The position numbers and the translations under genes were made by a program. The notes beneath the pieces are model-generated. The model did no database searches. It was not told where the DNA came from and saw only the letters and a program-made list of their open reading frames with translations. Below, piece after piece: positions 17,664 to 25,796 of a DNA stretch of 64,000 nucleotides (its first letter is position 1; the number at the start of each line of letters is the position of its first letter). Location: NCBI GenBank assembly GCA_021738535.1, contig JAIPBU010000011.1, positions 22,665-86,664 on the forward strand. Direction: 5' to 3'. The DNA comes from Bacteroidales bacterium (lineage in GTDB: Bacteria; Bacteroidota; Bacteroidia; Bacteroidales; VadinHA17).

Positions 17664-19805
17664 TCAGCTTTTCTTTACAGTAAACCTGAAGGTGCTGCCT
17701 TTTTTTTCTTCGCTTTCAACGCGGATCTTTCCCCCGTGTTTTTCAACAAAATCTTTTACGAGGATCAGGCCAAGGCCTGTGCCTTTTTCTCCCGAAGTGC
17801 CGGGTTTGCTGTTGTCTGATTCGAGATTGAAAAGTACAGCCAAAGCGTCTTTTTTCATTCCAATACCCCTGTCTGTAACTGATATTTCAATAAATGAATT
17901 AATTTCCTCAGCATTAACGGATACATGATTGCCGGGATTGGAAAATTTAATGGCATTGGAAATCAAATTACGGAGGATAATTTTTAACATTTCTTCATCG
18001 CCCTTAACCCGTAAATCATCATTTATACCGGTTTCAATATCAATAAGCTTGTTTTCAGCCTGGAGGGAAAGAGAATCAATACTTTCAGAAACAATGTCAG
18101 CCAGCTTTAACTCAACAGGTGAATATTCTATCCTGTTTAATTGGGATCTGGTCCATATAAGCAGGTTATTCAAAAGGTTATTTGTCTGGTTCATACTTCG
18201 GTGGATAAGCTCAGCATGGTTTTTGATTACTTCCGGATCCATATCTTCTGACTCTTCTGTCAGCAGTTCGCTTAGACCAAGGGTTGAACCAATCGGTCCT
18301 TTCAGATCATGGGCAATTATTGAAAAGAGTTTATCCTTTGAAACATTTATCTCATTCAGAACCCTGTTTTTCTGTCGCAGCCTGGAGTAAAACCAGTAAA
18401 TAATAATTGCAATAAGGATTACCGTGAAGATGCCAATTATCATAATGACCTGGTAAATTTTCTGTTCCCTGATCAGTAATGAATTTATTTCATTTTGTTT
18501 CTCAAGCTGCTCAATCTGGCTGTTTTTCTCTTCTATCTCATAAATGGATTGCAGTTGCTCCATCTTTACATTTGCAGCCCCTGACAGGCTCAGGTCCTGA
18601 ATCTCAATTTGTTTATTAAGGTAGGAAATTGCCTTTCCGGGCTTATTTAAATCAAGGTAAGTGTCAGCCAGCTTAGAGTATATATGGAGTTGAATGTTCT
18701 TTTGATTGTTGGAAATTGCAATATCAAGCCCTTTCATCATGGTATTCAGTCCCTCTTCCACGTTGCCTTGTTTTATCTGGCTTAAACCGATAAATTCATA
18801 AATACCCGGCTGGCTTAGAAAATCGCTGATTTCTTCTTTAATCTTCAGCGCTTTTCTCAGGTGTAGTTCAGCCTGTACATAATTACCCGTATAGTAATCT
18901 ACCCTCCCAAGATTTTTGTAAGCATTTGAGATGCCATATTTTGAATTACTTTCGGAATGAATTTCAAGCACATACTCTATGTTATCTCTTGCTTTTTGAT
19001 ATTCTCCCGCCTTTATATTAAGTAAACCTATCTGTTCGTAACAGATGGCTACTCCATTACCTATGCCGTCTATTTTATACAGCTCATTGTAGATATCGAG
19101 AGCTTCGTTAAAGTATTCTCTTGCATTTTCTTCGAGATTAAGATCTGCATATATTCTGCCCAGTAAATATAAAGCCCAGGCTGAACCATCTTTGAAATTT
19201 GCTTTTTCGTAATTAAGCCGGGATTTAATAATATATTCTATAGCCCTGTCGTACAGGCCATTAACCCTCATGATAGTACCCATCATAGAATATGCTGCCC
19301 CAATTATCCTGTAATTATCTGACAGGTTTCCCGCTTTAATAGCTTCATTAAAGTATTCAAGTGCCTGAAAATCCTCAGTTTGCCTGTGCTGGTTTGATCC
19401 TTTCCGGAAGAGAATTTCACTTTTATACCAGTTATCTTCGATTTCCCCGGCAATAAACAGGGCGCTGTCAAAAAATGCCTGGGATATATCAATATTATTG
19501 AATGTTGTATACAATTTCCCCATTTCATAAAAGGATATCATTTCGAGGGATTTATCCTCTGCCTTGTTTGCAACGATAAGGGCAGAATCAACCATTTCCC
19601 GTGCTAATTCTCTGTCGGAGTCAGTAATGACCCTGGCAAGTTCCAGCTGCAGACCGGCTTTATCTGTACCACAGGCACTGATTATGGCATCCCGTAAACT
19701 GTCAGCTCTCATTTCAGGCAAATCCTGTGCAGGGGAAGGGAAAGGCAGGAGCAGTAAAATTACCACAATGAACCTCTCAAAGCGAAAAAAATTCAGCATA
19801 ATCAT
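17664..19805 (-). CDS. TPR-containing sensor histidine kinase
   Basis: 713 aa from ATG 19805 (AAAGG five bases upstream; an ATG at 19799 is equally possible). The longer frame to 19874 would begin inside a terminator hairpin and is rejected. A signal peptide (ILLLLPFPSPAQ) precedes about ten TPR-like repeats (~50-420), a coiled segment, one membrane helix (~451-473), a HisKA domain with phospho-acceptor H499 (FSIIAHDLKGP) and an HATPase domain (N-box NLISNAIKFSN, DRGIGM, GEKGTGLGL). This is the usual Bacteroidota architecture with periplasmic TPRs and a cytoplasmic kinase. No response regulator is adjacent, so the partner is unknown. Confidence 0.9.
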   Translation of the reverse strand: MIMLNFFRFERFIVVILLLLPFPSPAQDLPEMRADSLRDAIISACGTDKAGLQLELARVITDSDRELAREMVDSALIVANKAEDKSLEMISFYEMGKLYTTFNNIDISQAFFDSALFIAGEIEDNWYKSEILFRKGSNQHRQTEDFQALEYFNEAIKAGNLSDNYRIIGAAYSMMGTIMRVNGLYDRAIEYIIKSRLNYEKANFKDGSAWALYLLGRIYADLNLEENAREYFNEALDIYNELYKIDGIGNGVAICYEQIGLLNIKAGEYQKARDNIEYVLEIHSESNSKYGISNAYKNLGRVDYYTGNYVQAELHLRKALKIKEEISDFLSQPGIYEFIGLSQIKQGNVEEGLNTMMKGLDIAISNNQKNIQLHIYSKLADTYLDLNKPGKAISYLNKQIEIQDLSLSGAANVKMEQLQSIYEIEEKNSQIEQLEKQNEINSLLIREQKIYQVIMIIGIFTVILIAIIIYWFYSRLRQKNRVLNEINVSKDKLFSIIAHDLKGPIGSTLGLSELLTEESEDMDPEVIKNHAELIHRSMNQTNNLLNNLLIWTRSQLNRIEYSPVELKLADIVSESIDSLSLQAENKLIDIETGINDDLRVKGDEEMLKIILRNLISNAIKFSNPGNHVSVNAEEINSFIEISVTDRGIGMKKDALAVLFNLESDNSKPGTSGEKGTGLGLILVKDFVEKHGGKIRVESEEKKGSTFRFTVKKS

Positions 19806-19852
19806 TATCCTTTTACGATCATAAGGGCTGCATAAAGCGCGCTCAAGATAAG

Positions 19853-19890
19853 AAAAAAAAAAAGGATTGATCATATGACCAATCCTTTTT
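19853..19890 (-). terminator. Rho-independent terminator after the DUF4382 gene
   Basis: AAAGGATTG at 19861-19869 pairs with CAATCCTTT at 19880-19888 around a 10-nt loop, and on the minus strand the stem is followed by about ten T residues (19860-19853). It lies 20 nt downstream of the DUF4382 stop and separates that gene from the histidine kinase. Confidence 0.8.
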
Positions 19891-19910
19891 AAGTGGATGA
19901 AATTATCCTG

Positions 19911-20801
19911 TTACAACTCAGAGATATCTATAGGTAAATTTGTTGTTTTTTTACTTTCAACAAGCACATCTTCAACAGTGCCAAGTACTTCACCAAATTC
20001 GCCGTCAATTGATGTTGTTACAATAAGGTCATATGTCATAGGAGCCAGGTATACAAGGTGGTAGCTGTCTGAATCATCAGCTATGGCACTGCTTATGGCA
20101 TTCGGGAACCGTGGTATGGTGTCTGTTGTCGGGTCAGCAGCTTCCTCAGTTGTATATGTATCGTCTTCATAGGCATATACTACTATGTCGGCACCATCGG
20201 GGATGTTGGTAATTCCACCTGAAATTTTACCTGCCTGGTTGTCAACGACGAGCCTTATGGTTGGCTTCAGTATGTAACTACCCATACCTGTTTCAATAAC
20301 GGATTTTCTTGCATCAAAATCAGCTGTGATGTCAACACTTCCGTTTGAAGGAATCTGGAATGCACCAACACCCTTCCATCCTGATTCATGTCCGCTGGGC
20401 ACGAATAGTTGTTCGGTACTGCCATCATCAAATTCTATATAACAACCGGGGTTATTATGTGGCATATTACCCATCTCGGGTGCATCAAGCATAAACCTTA
20501 GTTGAGTATATGTACCGGCTTCCATTTCAAAACTACCCAGCAATTCGGCAACGCCGTTGGTAAGTTCAAGCAAATTGAATTCTTTCGGTCCGTCAAAACC
20601 TTCGAATGTATACCATTCCTGGTCGTTCATATGATACTGAATCTCGTTAATAGTGAGCCAGATTCCTGCCACATTGGAATCATCAATGGGAGCATCTGTA
20701 ATAGAAAGATTGAGTGTTCCTGTGTTACCGTCTTTTTCACATCCTGTGTAAATGAACAGGGCAACTACGGGTACCAGTAACAGACTAACTACTTTTTTCA
20801 T
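19911..20801 (-). CDS. DUF4382 lipoprotein
   Basis: 296 aa. The lipoprotein signal ends at Cys20 (YTGCEKDG). Residues ~28-185 match DUF4382: GTLNLSITDAPIDDSNVAGIWLTINEIQYH, then YTQLRFMLDAP and a final IRLVVD strand. The C-terminal ~100 residues form a carboxypeptidase-regulatory-like beta module (GGITNIPDGADIVVYAYEDD). DUF4382 proteins are surface or periplasmic lipoproteins of unknown function, common in marine Bacteroidota. It lies downstream of the ECF sigma gene on the same strand, 80 nt after the barrel-like gene, and ends at a strong terminator. Confidence 0.8.
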   Translation of the reverse strand: MKKVVSLLLVPVVALFIYTGCEKDGNTGTLNLSITDAPIDDSNVAGIWLTINEIQYHMNDQEWYTFEGFDGPKEFNLLELTNGVAELLGSFEMEAGTYTQLRFMLDAPEMGNMPHNNPGCYIEFDDGSTEQLFVPSGHESGWKGVGAFQIPSNGSVDITADFDARKSVIETGMGSYILKPTIRLVVDNQAGKISGGITNIPDGADIVVYAYEDDTYTTEEAADPTTDTIPRFPNAISSAIADDSDSYHLVYLAPMTYDLIVTTSIDGEFGEVLGTVEDVLVESKKTTNLPIDISEL

Positions 20802-20881
20802 AATATTATTTTTTTATTGGTTATCAGAATAATGTCTTTGTTACCAAGACGAGGATATCAGGAAAATGGTTGGAACAGGAT

Positions 20882-22063
20882 TTATTTTATCCTGTATTTA
20901 AGTGAGAGTGTAATATTCACGGAAGCATTATTGGTAATATTAAGGTATCCCGGTATTGATTCATTTCCTGCGTAAATATTACTCAGGCCATAATAAGCCC
21001 TGAAGCCTGTTCCGAGCCCCAGTTGTTCATAAAGAGTGAACACATACTCATATCCCAGGAGAAGGCCGTAATCAATATCGTGGTAATTACCGGAAATAGT
21101 AATTGTTTCGTTGTTAAAGTTCTGTGTTGCACTGTGCAGGTAAGCCAGGTAAGGGCCAAAATTAAGGCCATGTTCGCCTTCCATAAACTTTGATGAGTTT
21201 ATATTATACCTCAGGGAAAGGGCCAGCTGTGAATAATTAAATTTCATATTGCTGCTGACATAGCTGCCGTTAAGATATTCGTTATAATCCTGGTTATTCT
21301 GTGCAAGAAGGTTCAGATCCATCTGCAGGTCAAGGTGCGAAGCAAGGTTTGTGCCCGCGTATATTCCGAAATTCGAGCCGAAAGAAGGATTTGTTGACAC
21401 CAGGCTTGTGCTTTTAAAACCGCTGATAGTTTTCTGGTTTACCAGCCAGGTATTGGCCAGCTGACCGCTTGTGCCAAGGTATATTTTCCTGAAGAAATTA
21501 TTCTTCTTTTTCTCTTTAAGAGGTTTAATGCTTACGGGCCTTATATTAACTTTCCCGGTATTTCGTTCAGGCGCAATGCTGATATTATGTGGCTTGAGAG
21601 TTGACATTTGCTCTTCACCGCCAGGCTCTTTTTTAATAGGGCGCTCATTATCCTGGGCAGTAATAGTGGTTGCAGGAGAGAAAGTATTGTCGTCCACAGC
21701 ACGCTTTTCAATGTCTTTTGTGTTTTTCTCCCGGTATGCCTCAGCAGGATCATCCTCTGCGGGCTTATCAATTTGTTCCGGCTCCTGCCGGCTGCCTGTT
21801 ATGTTTTCAGAAACCATATTGTCTTCCGCGGGGAAATCCCTGGAAAAGAACAGCCAGGTAGCTGCAGATATGGAAAGAATAAGGACTGAAGCTGCAGCTG
21901 TTATCCGTGCATACTGTATAAACCTTTTTTTGCGAAGATGGTTATCTATTACCTGCCATGAATTATCAATATCAAGCTGATCCCGGATATTGTTCCAGGT
22001 TTCAACCGGGGGTTCCGGTTTACTGGATTCGATAATATTTTTATACCATCTTAAAAAATTCAT
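20882..22063 (-). CDS. Putative anti-sigma/outer-membrane-type fusion protein
   Basis: 393 aa. The N-terminal ~50 residues are cytoplasmic-like (PPVETWNNIRDQLDIDNSWQVID), similar to short anti-sigma regions of Bacteroidota ECF partners. One membrane helix follows (~51-71, ARITAAASVLILSISAATWLFF). A low-complexity charged linker (~80-180) leads to ~200 residues of alternating aromatic/hydrophobic strands (YLGTSGQLANTWLVNQ to VNITLSLKYRIK) that look like an 8-strand outer-membrane beta-barrel domain. It begins 2 nt after the sigma stop, so it is almost surely co-expressed with it. Regulation of the sigma factor is inferred from position and N-terminal features, not shown. Confidence 0.6.
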   Translation of the reverse strand: MNFLRWYKNIIESSKPEPPVETWNNIRDQLDIDNSWQVIDNHLRKKRFIQYARITAAASVLILSISAATWLFFSRDFPAEDNMVSENITGSRQEPEQIDKPAEDDPAEAYREKNTKDIEKRAVDDNTFSPATTITAQDNERPIKKEPGGEEQMSTLKPHNISIAPERNTGKVNIRPVSIKPLKEKKKNNFFRKIYLGTSGQLANTWLVNQKTISGFKSTSLVSTNPSFGSNFGIYAGTNLASHLDLQMDLNLLAQNNQDYNEYLNGSYVSSNMKFNYSQLALSLRYNINSSKFMEGEHGLNFGPYLAYLHSATQNFNNETITISGNYHDIDYGLLLGYEYVFTLYEQLGLGTGFRAYYGLSNIYAGNESIPGYLNITNNASVNITLSLKYRIK

Positions 22064-22065
22064 AT

Positions 22066-22611
22066 TCAGGCACTGTGTTTATTTAGCATTGCCATCAGCA
22101 TTTTCCTGGCACGGTTAAACTGTGATTTGGATGTTCCCTCGCTAATATTCATCCTTTTTGCAATTTCCTTGTGGGTATATCCTTCAAGAACATGGAGATT
22201 AAAGATCATCCTTGCTCCATCAGGTAATTCTGCAACTATATCCAGGACATCCTGGGCTTTAAGCTTTTCGAGAACATCGGGTTCAAAAGCTTCTCCTGGT
22301 TCTTCATCTGTATCTACAATAAAACGATAATCACGTCTTTGTTTTCTTAGTTGATCAACCGCGGTATTTGATACTATTCTTCTTATCCAACCCTCAAGCG
22401 AACCTTCCATTTTAAACTTTTTTATATTGCAAAAAACTTTAACAAAGGCATCCTGCAGCATATCCTGGGCCATATCCCTGTTACCGGCATAGCTCATACA
22501 TATTCCGTACATCTTCCTCGCATACTTGCGGTAGAGGATCTCCTGGTATTGCCTTTTGTTTTTCCTGCAACCTTTCAGTATTTCCTCTTCGCTGTAAAGG
22601 TCAATTTGCAT
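22066..22611 (-). CDS. ECF-type RNA polymerase sigma-70 factor
   Basis: 181 aa from ATG 22611 (a GTG one codon upstream directly abuts the preceding stop). Region 2 is clear (YRKYARKMYGICMSYAGNRDMAQDMLQDAFVKVF, ending in GWIRRIVSNTAVDQLRKQRR). Region 4 is also clear (LPDGARMIFNLHVLEGYTHKEIAKRMNISEGTSKSQFNRARKML). There is no added domain. It is sandwiched between a lipoprotein gene and the membrane-anchored barrel-like gene in a tight minus-strand operon. Unlike sigma factors of SusCD loci, it has no FecR-like anti-sigma or receptor with a signalling domain beside it. Confidence 0.92.
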   Translation of the reverse strand: MQIDLYSEEEILKGCRKNKRQYQEILYRKYARKMYGICMSYAGNRDMAQDMLQDAFVKVFCNIKKFKMEGSLEGWIRRIVSNTAVDQLRKQRRDYRFIVDTDEEPGEAFEPDVLEKLKAQDVLDIVAELPDGARMIFNLHVLEGYTHKEIAKRMNISEGTSKSQFNRARKMLMAMLNKHSA

Positions 22612-22614
22612 CAC

Positions 22615-23310
22615 TTATTCAAAAACAACCTGCAGTGACTTATCCAGTCTTGTTGCCAGCAGGTTAAATATCTCTGTGTTTTTGTCTTTATTAATTATCA
22701 ATATATCTTCTCCCTCAACAGGGTACGATTCAGCATTCCTTATCTGTCCTGCATTCAGGAGCTGGAACATAAAAGGTACATTGAGTTTGATTGTTGCGCT
22801 TGCAGGTGTATCTTTTTTCAGTATTATCTGTCTCTCTCCGTTTCTGTTTTCAGCCCTGACGCTTATTTCCTCTTTTAGTGTATACTGGAATAGAACGGGG
22901 ATGTTGTCAAAAGGACCCCTTTCAAATGTTCCCTCCAGCCATATTGAAGGGTGTTCATTATCACCAAGTGACAGGTTAAGTTCTATCTTTTTGTAGACAC
23001 CCTGTGGAATATCAAAAGTAATTTCTTCACTGGCATTACCTGTATGCATCTCTGCCTGTACCGGGGTATTGAATGCTCGTGAAAAGAAGTAATCATCTCC
23101 CTGCTCTCTTATACCATCCAGTTCAAGGGTGTTCATGACAAAATAAGCCCTGTCGATAAAAAAACCCTGCCCGGCTTTGCTGTTGTCTTCAACGCTGAAG
23201 TCTTCCATATCAAACTGCAGAGTTACACTGGCCGGCAGCTTCAGCTCTTTTTCCTCACATGAAGAAAAGATCAATACAAATATAAATGATACAAGAAATA
23301 GTTTTTTCAT
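22615..23310 (-). CDS. Lipoprotein of unknown function, first gene of the sigma operon
   Basis: 231 aa from the ATG at 23310. It gives a textbook lipoprotein signal with Cys18 (LIFSSCEEKE); the longer frame upstream would put 35 charged residues before it. The rest is beta-rich with phrases such as VTLQFDMEDFSVED, FFIDRAYFVMNTLELDG and EITFDIPQGVYKKIELNLSL, reminiscent of the DUF4382 lipoprotein two genes downstream, though I cannot assign a family. Acidic residues right after the Cys fit a surface-export signal. The stop codon directly abuts the GTG/ATG start region of the sigma gene, so the two are translationally linked. Confidence 0.7.
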   Translation of the reverse strand: MKKLFLVSFIFVLIFSSCEEKELKLPASVTLQFDMEDFSVEDNSKAGQGFFIDRAYFVMNTLELDGIREQGDDYFFSRAFNTPVQAEMHTGNASEEITFDIPQGVYKKIELNLSLGDNEHPSIWLEGTFERGPFDNIPVLFQYTLKEEISVRAENRNGERQIILKKDTPASATIKLNVPFMFQLLNAGQIRNAESYPVEGEDILIINKDKNTEIFNLLATRLDKSLQVVFE

Positions 23311-23459
23311 TGTAATGCTTTTATCTATACCTGAGACGAAATTAAAGGGTAAAAGGTTGTATTTACTGAGGCGTACTTTACCGGGAAAGGGTAACACGAT
23401 GAACATTACCTTCATATTTTTTGTCTTACAGGTGTAATATTTTTGTGTATCTTAATAAC

Positions 23460-24773
23460 ATGGAAGAAAATCACCCGGCGAAAGAAATTGACACTGCAAC
23501 CCTTGCATCACTGATCGATAATGACAATGTAAGTATTATAGATGCGCGCAGCCCTGAGGCATATAATGGCTGGCGATTGAAAAAGGAAAAAAGGGGAGGA
23601 CATATTAAGAATGCCAGGAGCCTGCCTGCGAAATGGATAAGGTATATTGACTGGATTGAAATAGTAAGGCATAAAAAGATATTTCCTGAACAGGAAATAA
23701 TTATTTATGGTTATGATAAGCAGGAAACGGAAAGTGTTGCCCGCCGTTTCAGGAAGGCAGGTTATGATAAAATAATGGTTTACCATGGTTTTGTTGATGA
23801 GTGGTCTGCAAAAGAGGATCTTCCTGTGAAAAGACTTGAAAGGTACAGGCACCTGGTATCAGTGCATTGGGTAAATGAGCTTATTTCAGGACGCAGGCCG
23901 GAACATTATGAAAACGACAGCTATGTTATCGTGCATGCACATTACCGTAACAGGGATGCTTACCTGAGCGGGCATATCCCCGGCGCAATTGATATGGATA
24001 CCCTTGCCCTGGAATCGCCTGAAACATGGAATCGCAGATCGTCATCAGAGCTGAAGGAACAACTTGAAAAACACGGCATTACTGCAGATACAACAGTGGT
24101 ATTGTACGGTAAATTCATGTTCCCCGATAACAAGGATGAATTTCCGGGCAGTGCCGCAGGTGATATAGGAGCCATCAGGCTTGCTTTTATTATGATGTAT
24201 GCAGGAGTTAAAGATGTAAGGGTCATTAACGGTGGCTTCAGATCATGGTCGGATGCAGGTTATGAGATATCTTACAGGGATGAGCCCAAAAAGCCGGTTA
24301 AGGATTTTGGTGTTAAAATACCGGCAGAGCCTGGTCTTGCAGTAGATACACCCGGGGCAAAAGAAATGATAAATTCAGATGATGCTGAGCTGGTATGTGT
24401 AAGGAGCAGACCGGAATTCCTGGGAGAAGTGAGCGGCTATAATTATATAGAGGCAAAGGGCAGGATCCCAGGTGCCGTATTTGCGGATTGCGGATCAGAT
24501 GCTTACCACATGGAAAATTATCGTAATGTGGACCACACAACCCTGGAATACCATGAAATAGAAGCAAAATGGAAAGCCAGTGGCCTGAGCGGGAATAAGC
24601 ATCTTGCTTTTTATTGTGGTACCGGCTGGCGTGGTAGTGAGGCCTGGTTTAACGCCTGGCTTATGGGATGGCCGTATGTATCTGTTTATGACGGCGGATG
24701 GTTTGAATGGAGCAATGATCCGGCAAATCCCTATGAGACAGGAGAGCCGTCTGGTAAAAACGGAAGTAACTGA
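23460..24773 (+). CDS. eanB: Triple-rhodanese sulfurtransferase, EanB-like
   Basis: 437 aa from the ATG at 23460. Three rhodanese-like modules lie in tandem (about 10-125, 130-290 and 295-425). Only the last keeps a catalytic cysteine, C386, in FYCGTGWRGSE; the equivalent loops of the first two (IIIYGYDKQE, VVLYGKFMF) lack it. Directly downstream is an EgtD-type histidine betaine synthase gene. In green sulfur bacteria EanB, a multi-rhodanese protein with one active Cys, moves persulfide sulfur directly onto the imidazole of hercynine to make ergothioneine without oxygen. The pairing and the Cys pattern support that role here. A plain thiosulfate sulfurtransferase is the alternative. Confidence 0.75.
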   Translation: MEENHPAKEIDTATLASLIDNDNVSIIDARSPEAYNGWRLKKEKRGGHIKNARSLPAKWIRYIDWIEIVRHKKIFPEQEIIIYGYDKQETESVARRFRKAGYDKIMVYHGFVDEWSAKEDLPVKRLERYRHLVSVHWVNELISGRRPEHYENDSYVIVHAHYRNRDAYLSGHIPGAIDMDTLALESPETWNRRSSSELKEQLEKHGITADTTVVLYGKFMFPDNKDEFPGSAAGDIGAIRLAFIMMYAGVKDVRVINGGFRSWSDAGYEISYRDEPKKPVKDFGVKIPAEPGLAVDTPGAKEMINSDDAELVCVRSRPEFLGEVSGYNYIEAKGRIPGAVFADCGSDAYHMENYRNVDHTTLEYHEIEAKWKASGLSGNKHLAFYCGTGWRGSEAWFNAWLMGWPYVSVYDGGWFEWSNDPANPYETGEPSGKNGSN

Positions 24774-24780
24774 ATCTGGC

Positions 24781-25746
24781 ATGACCAACAGTACAATAAC
24801 ACTTACAGCTTTTGCAAGGGATACCCTGGAGGGGTTATCTTCAAAAAATAAGTATTTGCTGCCAAAATATTTTTATGATGATGCAGGCAGCAAGATATTC
24901 AGCAAAATAATGAAGATGCCTGAATATTACCTTACTGATTGTGAAATAGAATTATTTGAAAAGCAAAAGGAAGAAATAACGGATAATCTTATTAAGGGCA
25001 ATAAAAGACTGGATATAATTGAACCGGGGTCAGGCGATGGCCTGAAAACTGAGTATATTCTAAAGTCATTGCACAAGCGTAATATTGATTTCAGGTTCAT
25101 ACCGGTTGATATAAGCAGTCATGCCAATAATGTCCTGGCTGATAAAATCCGAAAATCAATACCGGGAATTAGTATTGAGCCGATGACCGGGGATTATTTC
25201 AGTGTTATGAATAAGCTTGAGCGCAGCAGTAACACAAGCAGGGTGATATTATTCCTTGGTTCAAGCATAGGAAATTTCTCTGAGGCAGAACTGGATAGAT
25301 TTCTCAGTGGCTTGAATGAGATCAGCACTCCGGGCGACAGGGCATTAATAGGCTTCGACCTGATGAAATCACCTGAAATAATTTTACCTGCATATGATGA
25401 TCCTTACGGCCTTACCCGTGAGTTTAACATCAACCACCTGAGGAGGATAAACCGTGAGCTGGGGGCTGATTTTGATCCTGACTTTTTTGAACACAGGCAG
25501 GAGTATAATACTGATACCGGGGAAATGAAGAGTTACCTGGTTTCACGCACAGATCATAAAGTTACTTTCAGGGAGCCGCCGGCTGAGATAAGTTTTCTTA
25601 AAGGAGAGCGTATTTTTATGGAGCTGTCCCGAAAATTCTCCATTCTTACCATTAATGAGATGGCCTCTTCCCATGGCTTCAGGGTTATGAATAATTTCAC
25701 TGACAGCCGGAATTATTTTGTTGATTCGCTCTGGATAAGGGAATAA
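24781..25746 (+). CDS. egtD: L-histidine N-alpha-methyltransferase (EgtD/EanA)
   Basis: 321 aa from ATG 24781, 7 nt after the eanB stop; this is exactly the usual EgtD length, so longer upstream starts are rejected. SAM-binding GSGDGLKT (83-90) and FLGSSIGNF (158-166) are present. The histidine-binding residues of mycobacterial EgtD are all in place with an offset of one: N165, Y205, and E281/S283 in ELSRKF, with YDDAGSKIF and PEYYLTDCE forming the N-terminal lid. It methylates the alpha-amine of histidine three times to give hercynine, the acceptor for the rhodanese encoded upstream. No EgtB-type sulfoxide synthase is seen in the window. Confidence 0.9.
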   Translation: MTNSTITLTAFARDTLEGLSSKNKYLLPKYFYDDAGSKIFSKIMKMPEYYLTDCEIELFEKQKEEITDNLIKGNKRLDIIEPGSGDGLKTEYILKSLHKRNIDFRFIPVDISSHANNVLADKIRKSIPGISIEPMTGDYFSVMNKLERSSNTSRVILFLGSSIGNFSEAELDRFLSGLNEISTPGDRALIGFDLMKSPEIILPAYDDPYGLTREFNINHLRRINRELGADFDPDFFEHRQEYNTDTGEMKSYLVSRTDHKVTFREPPAEISFLKGERIFMELSRKFSILTINEMASSHGFRVMNNFTDSRNYFVDSLWIRE

Positions 25747-25777
25747 AAAAATGCCCCGCTAAAGCAGGGCATCTTTT
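25743..25777. terminator. Bidirectional terminator between egtD and susD
   Basis: ATGCCC at 25751-25756 and GGGCAT at 25767-25772 form a GC-rich hairpin, extended by an inner GC/GC pair. It is followed by CTTTT on the plus strand and by seven T residues on the minus strand. It sits between the convergent egtD and susD-like genes. Confidence 0.8.
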
Positions 25778-25796
25778 CTATGGTTGAATTTAATCT

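Noticed and set aside
19805..19874. N-terminal extension of the histidine kinase to 19874
   Set aside because: It would begin within the terminator hairpin of the DUF4382 gene and hide the signal peptide; ATG 19805 has a better AAAGG site.
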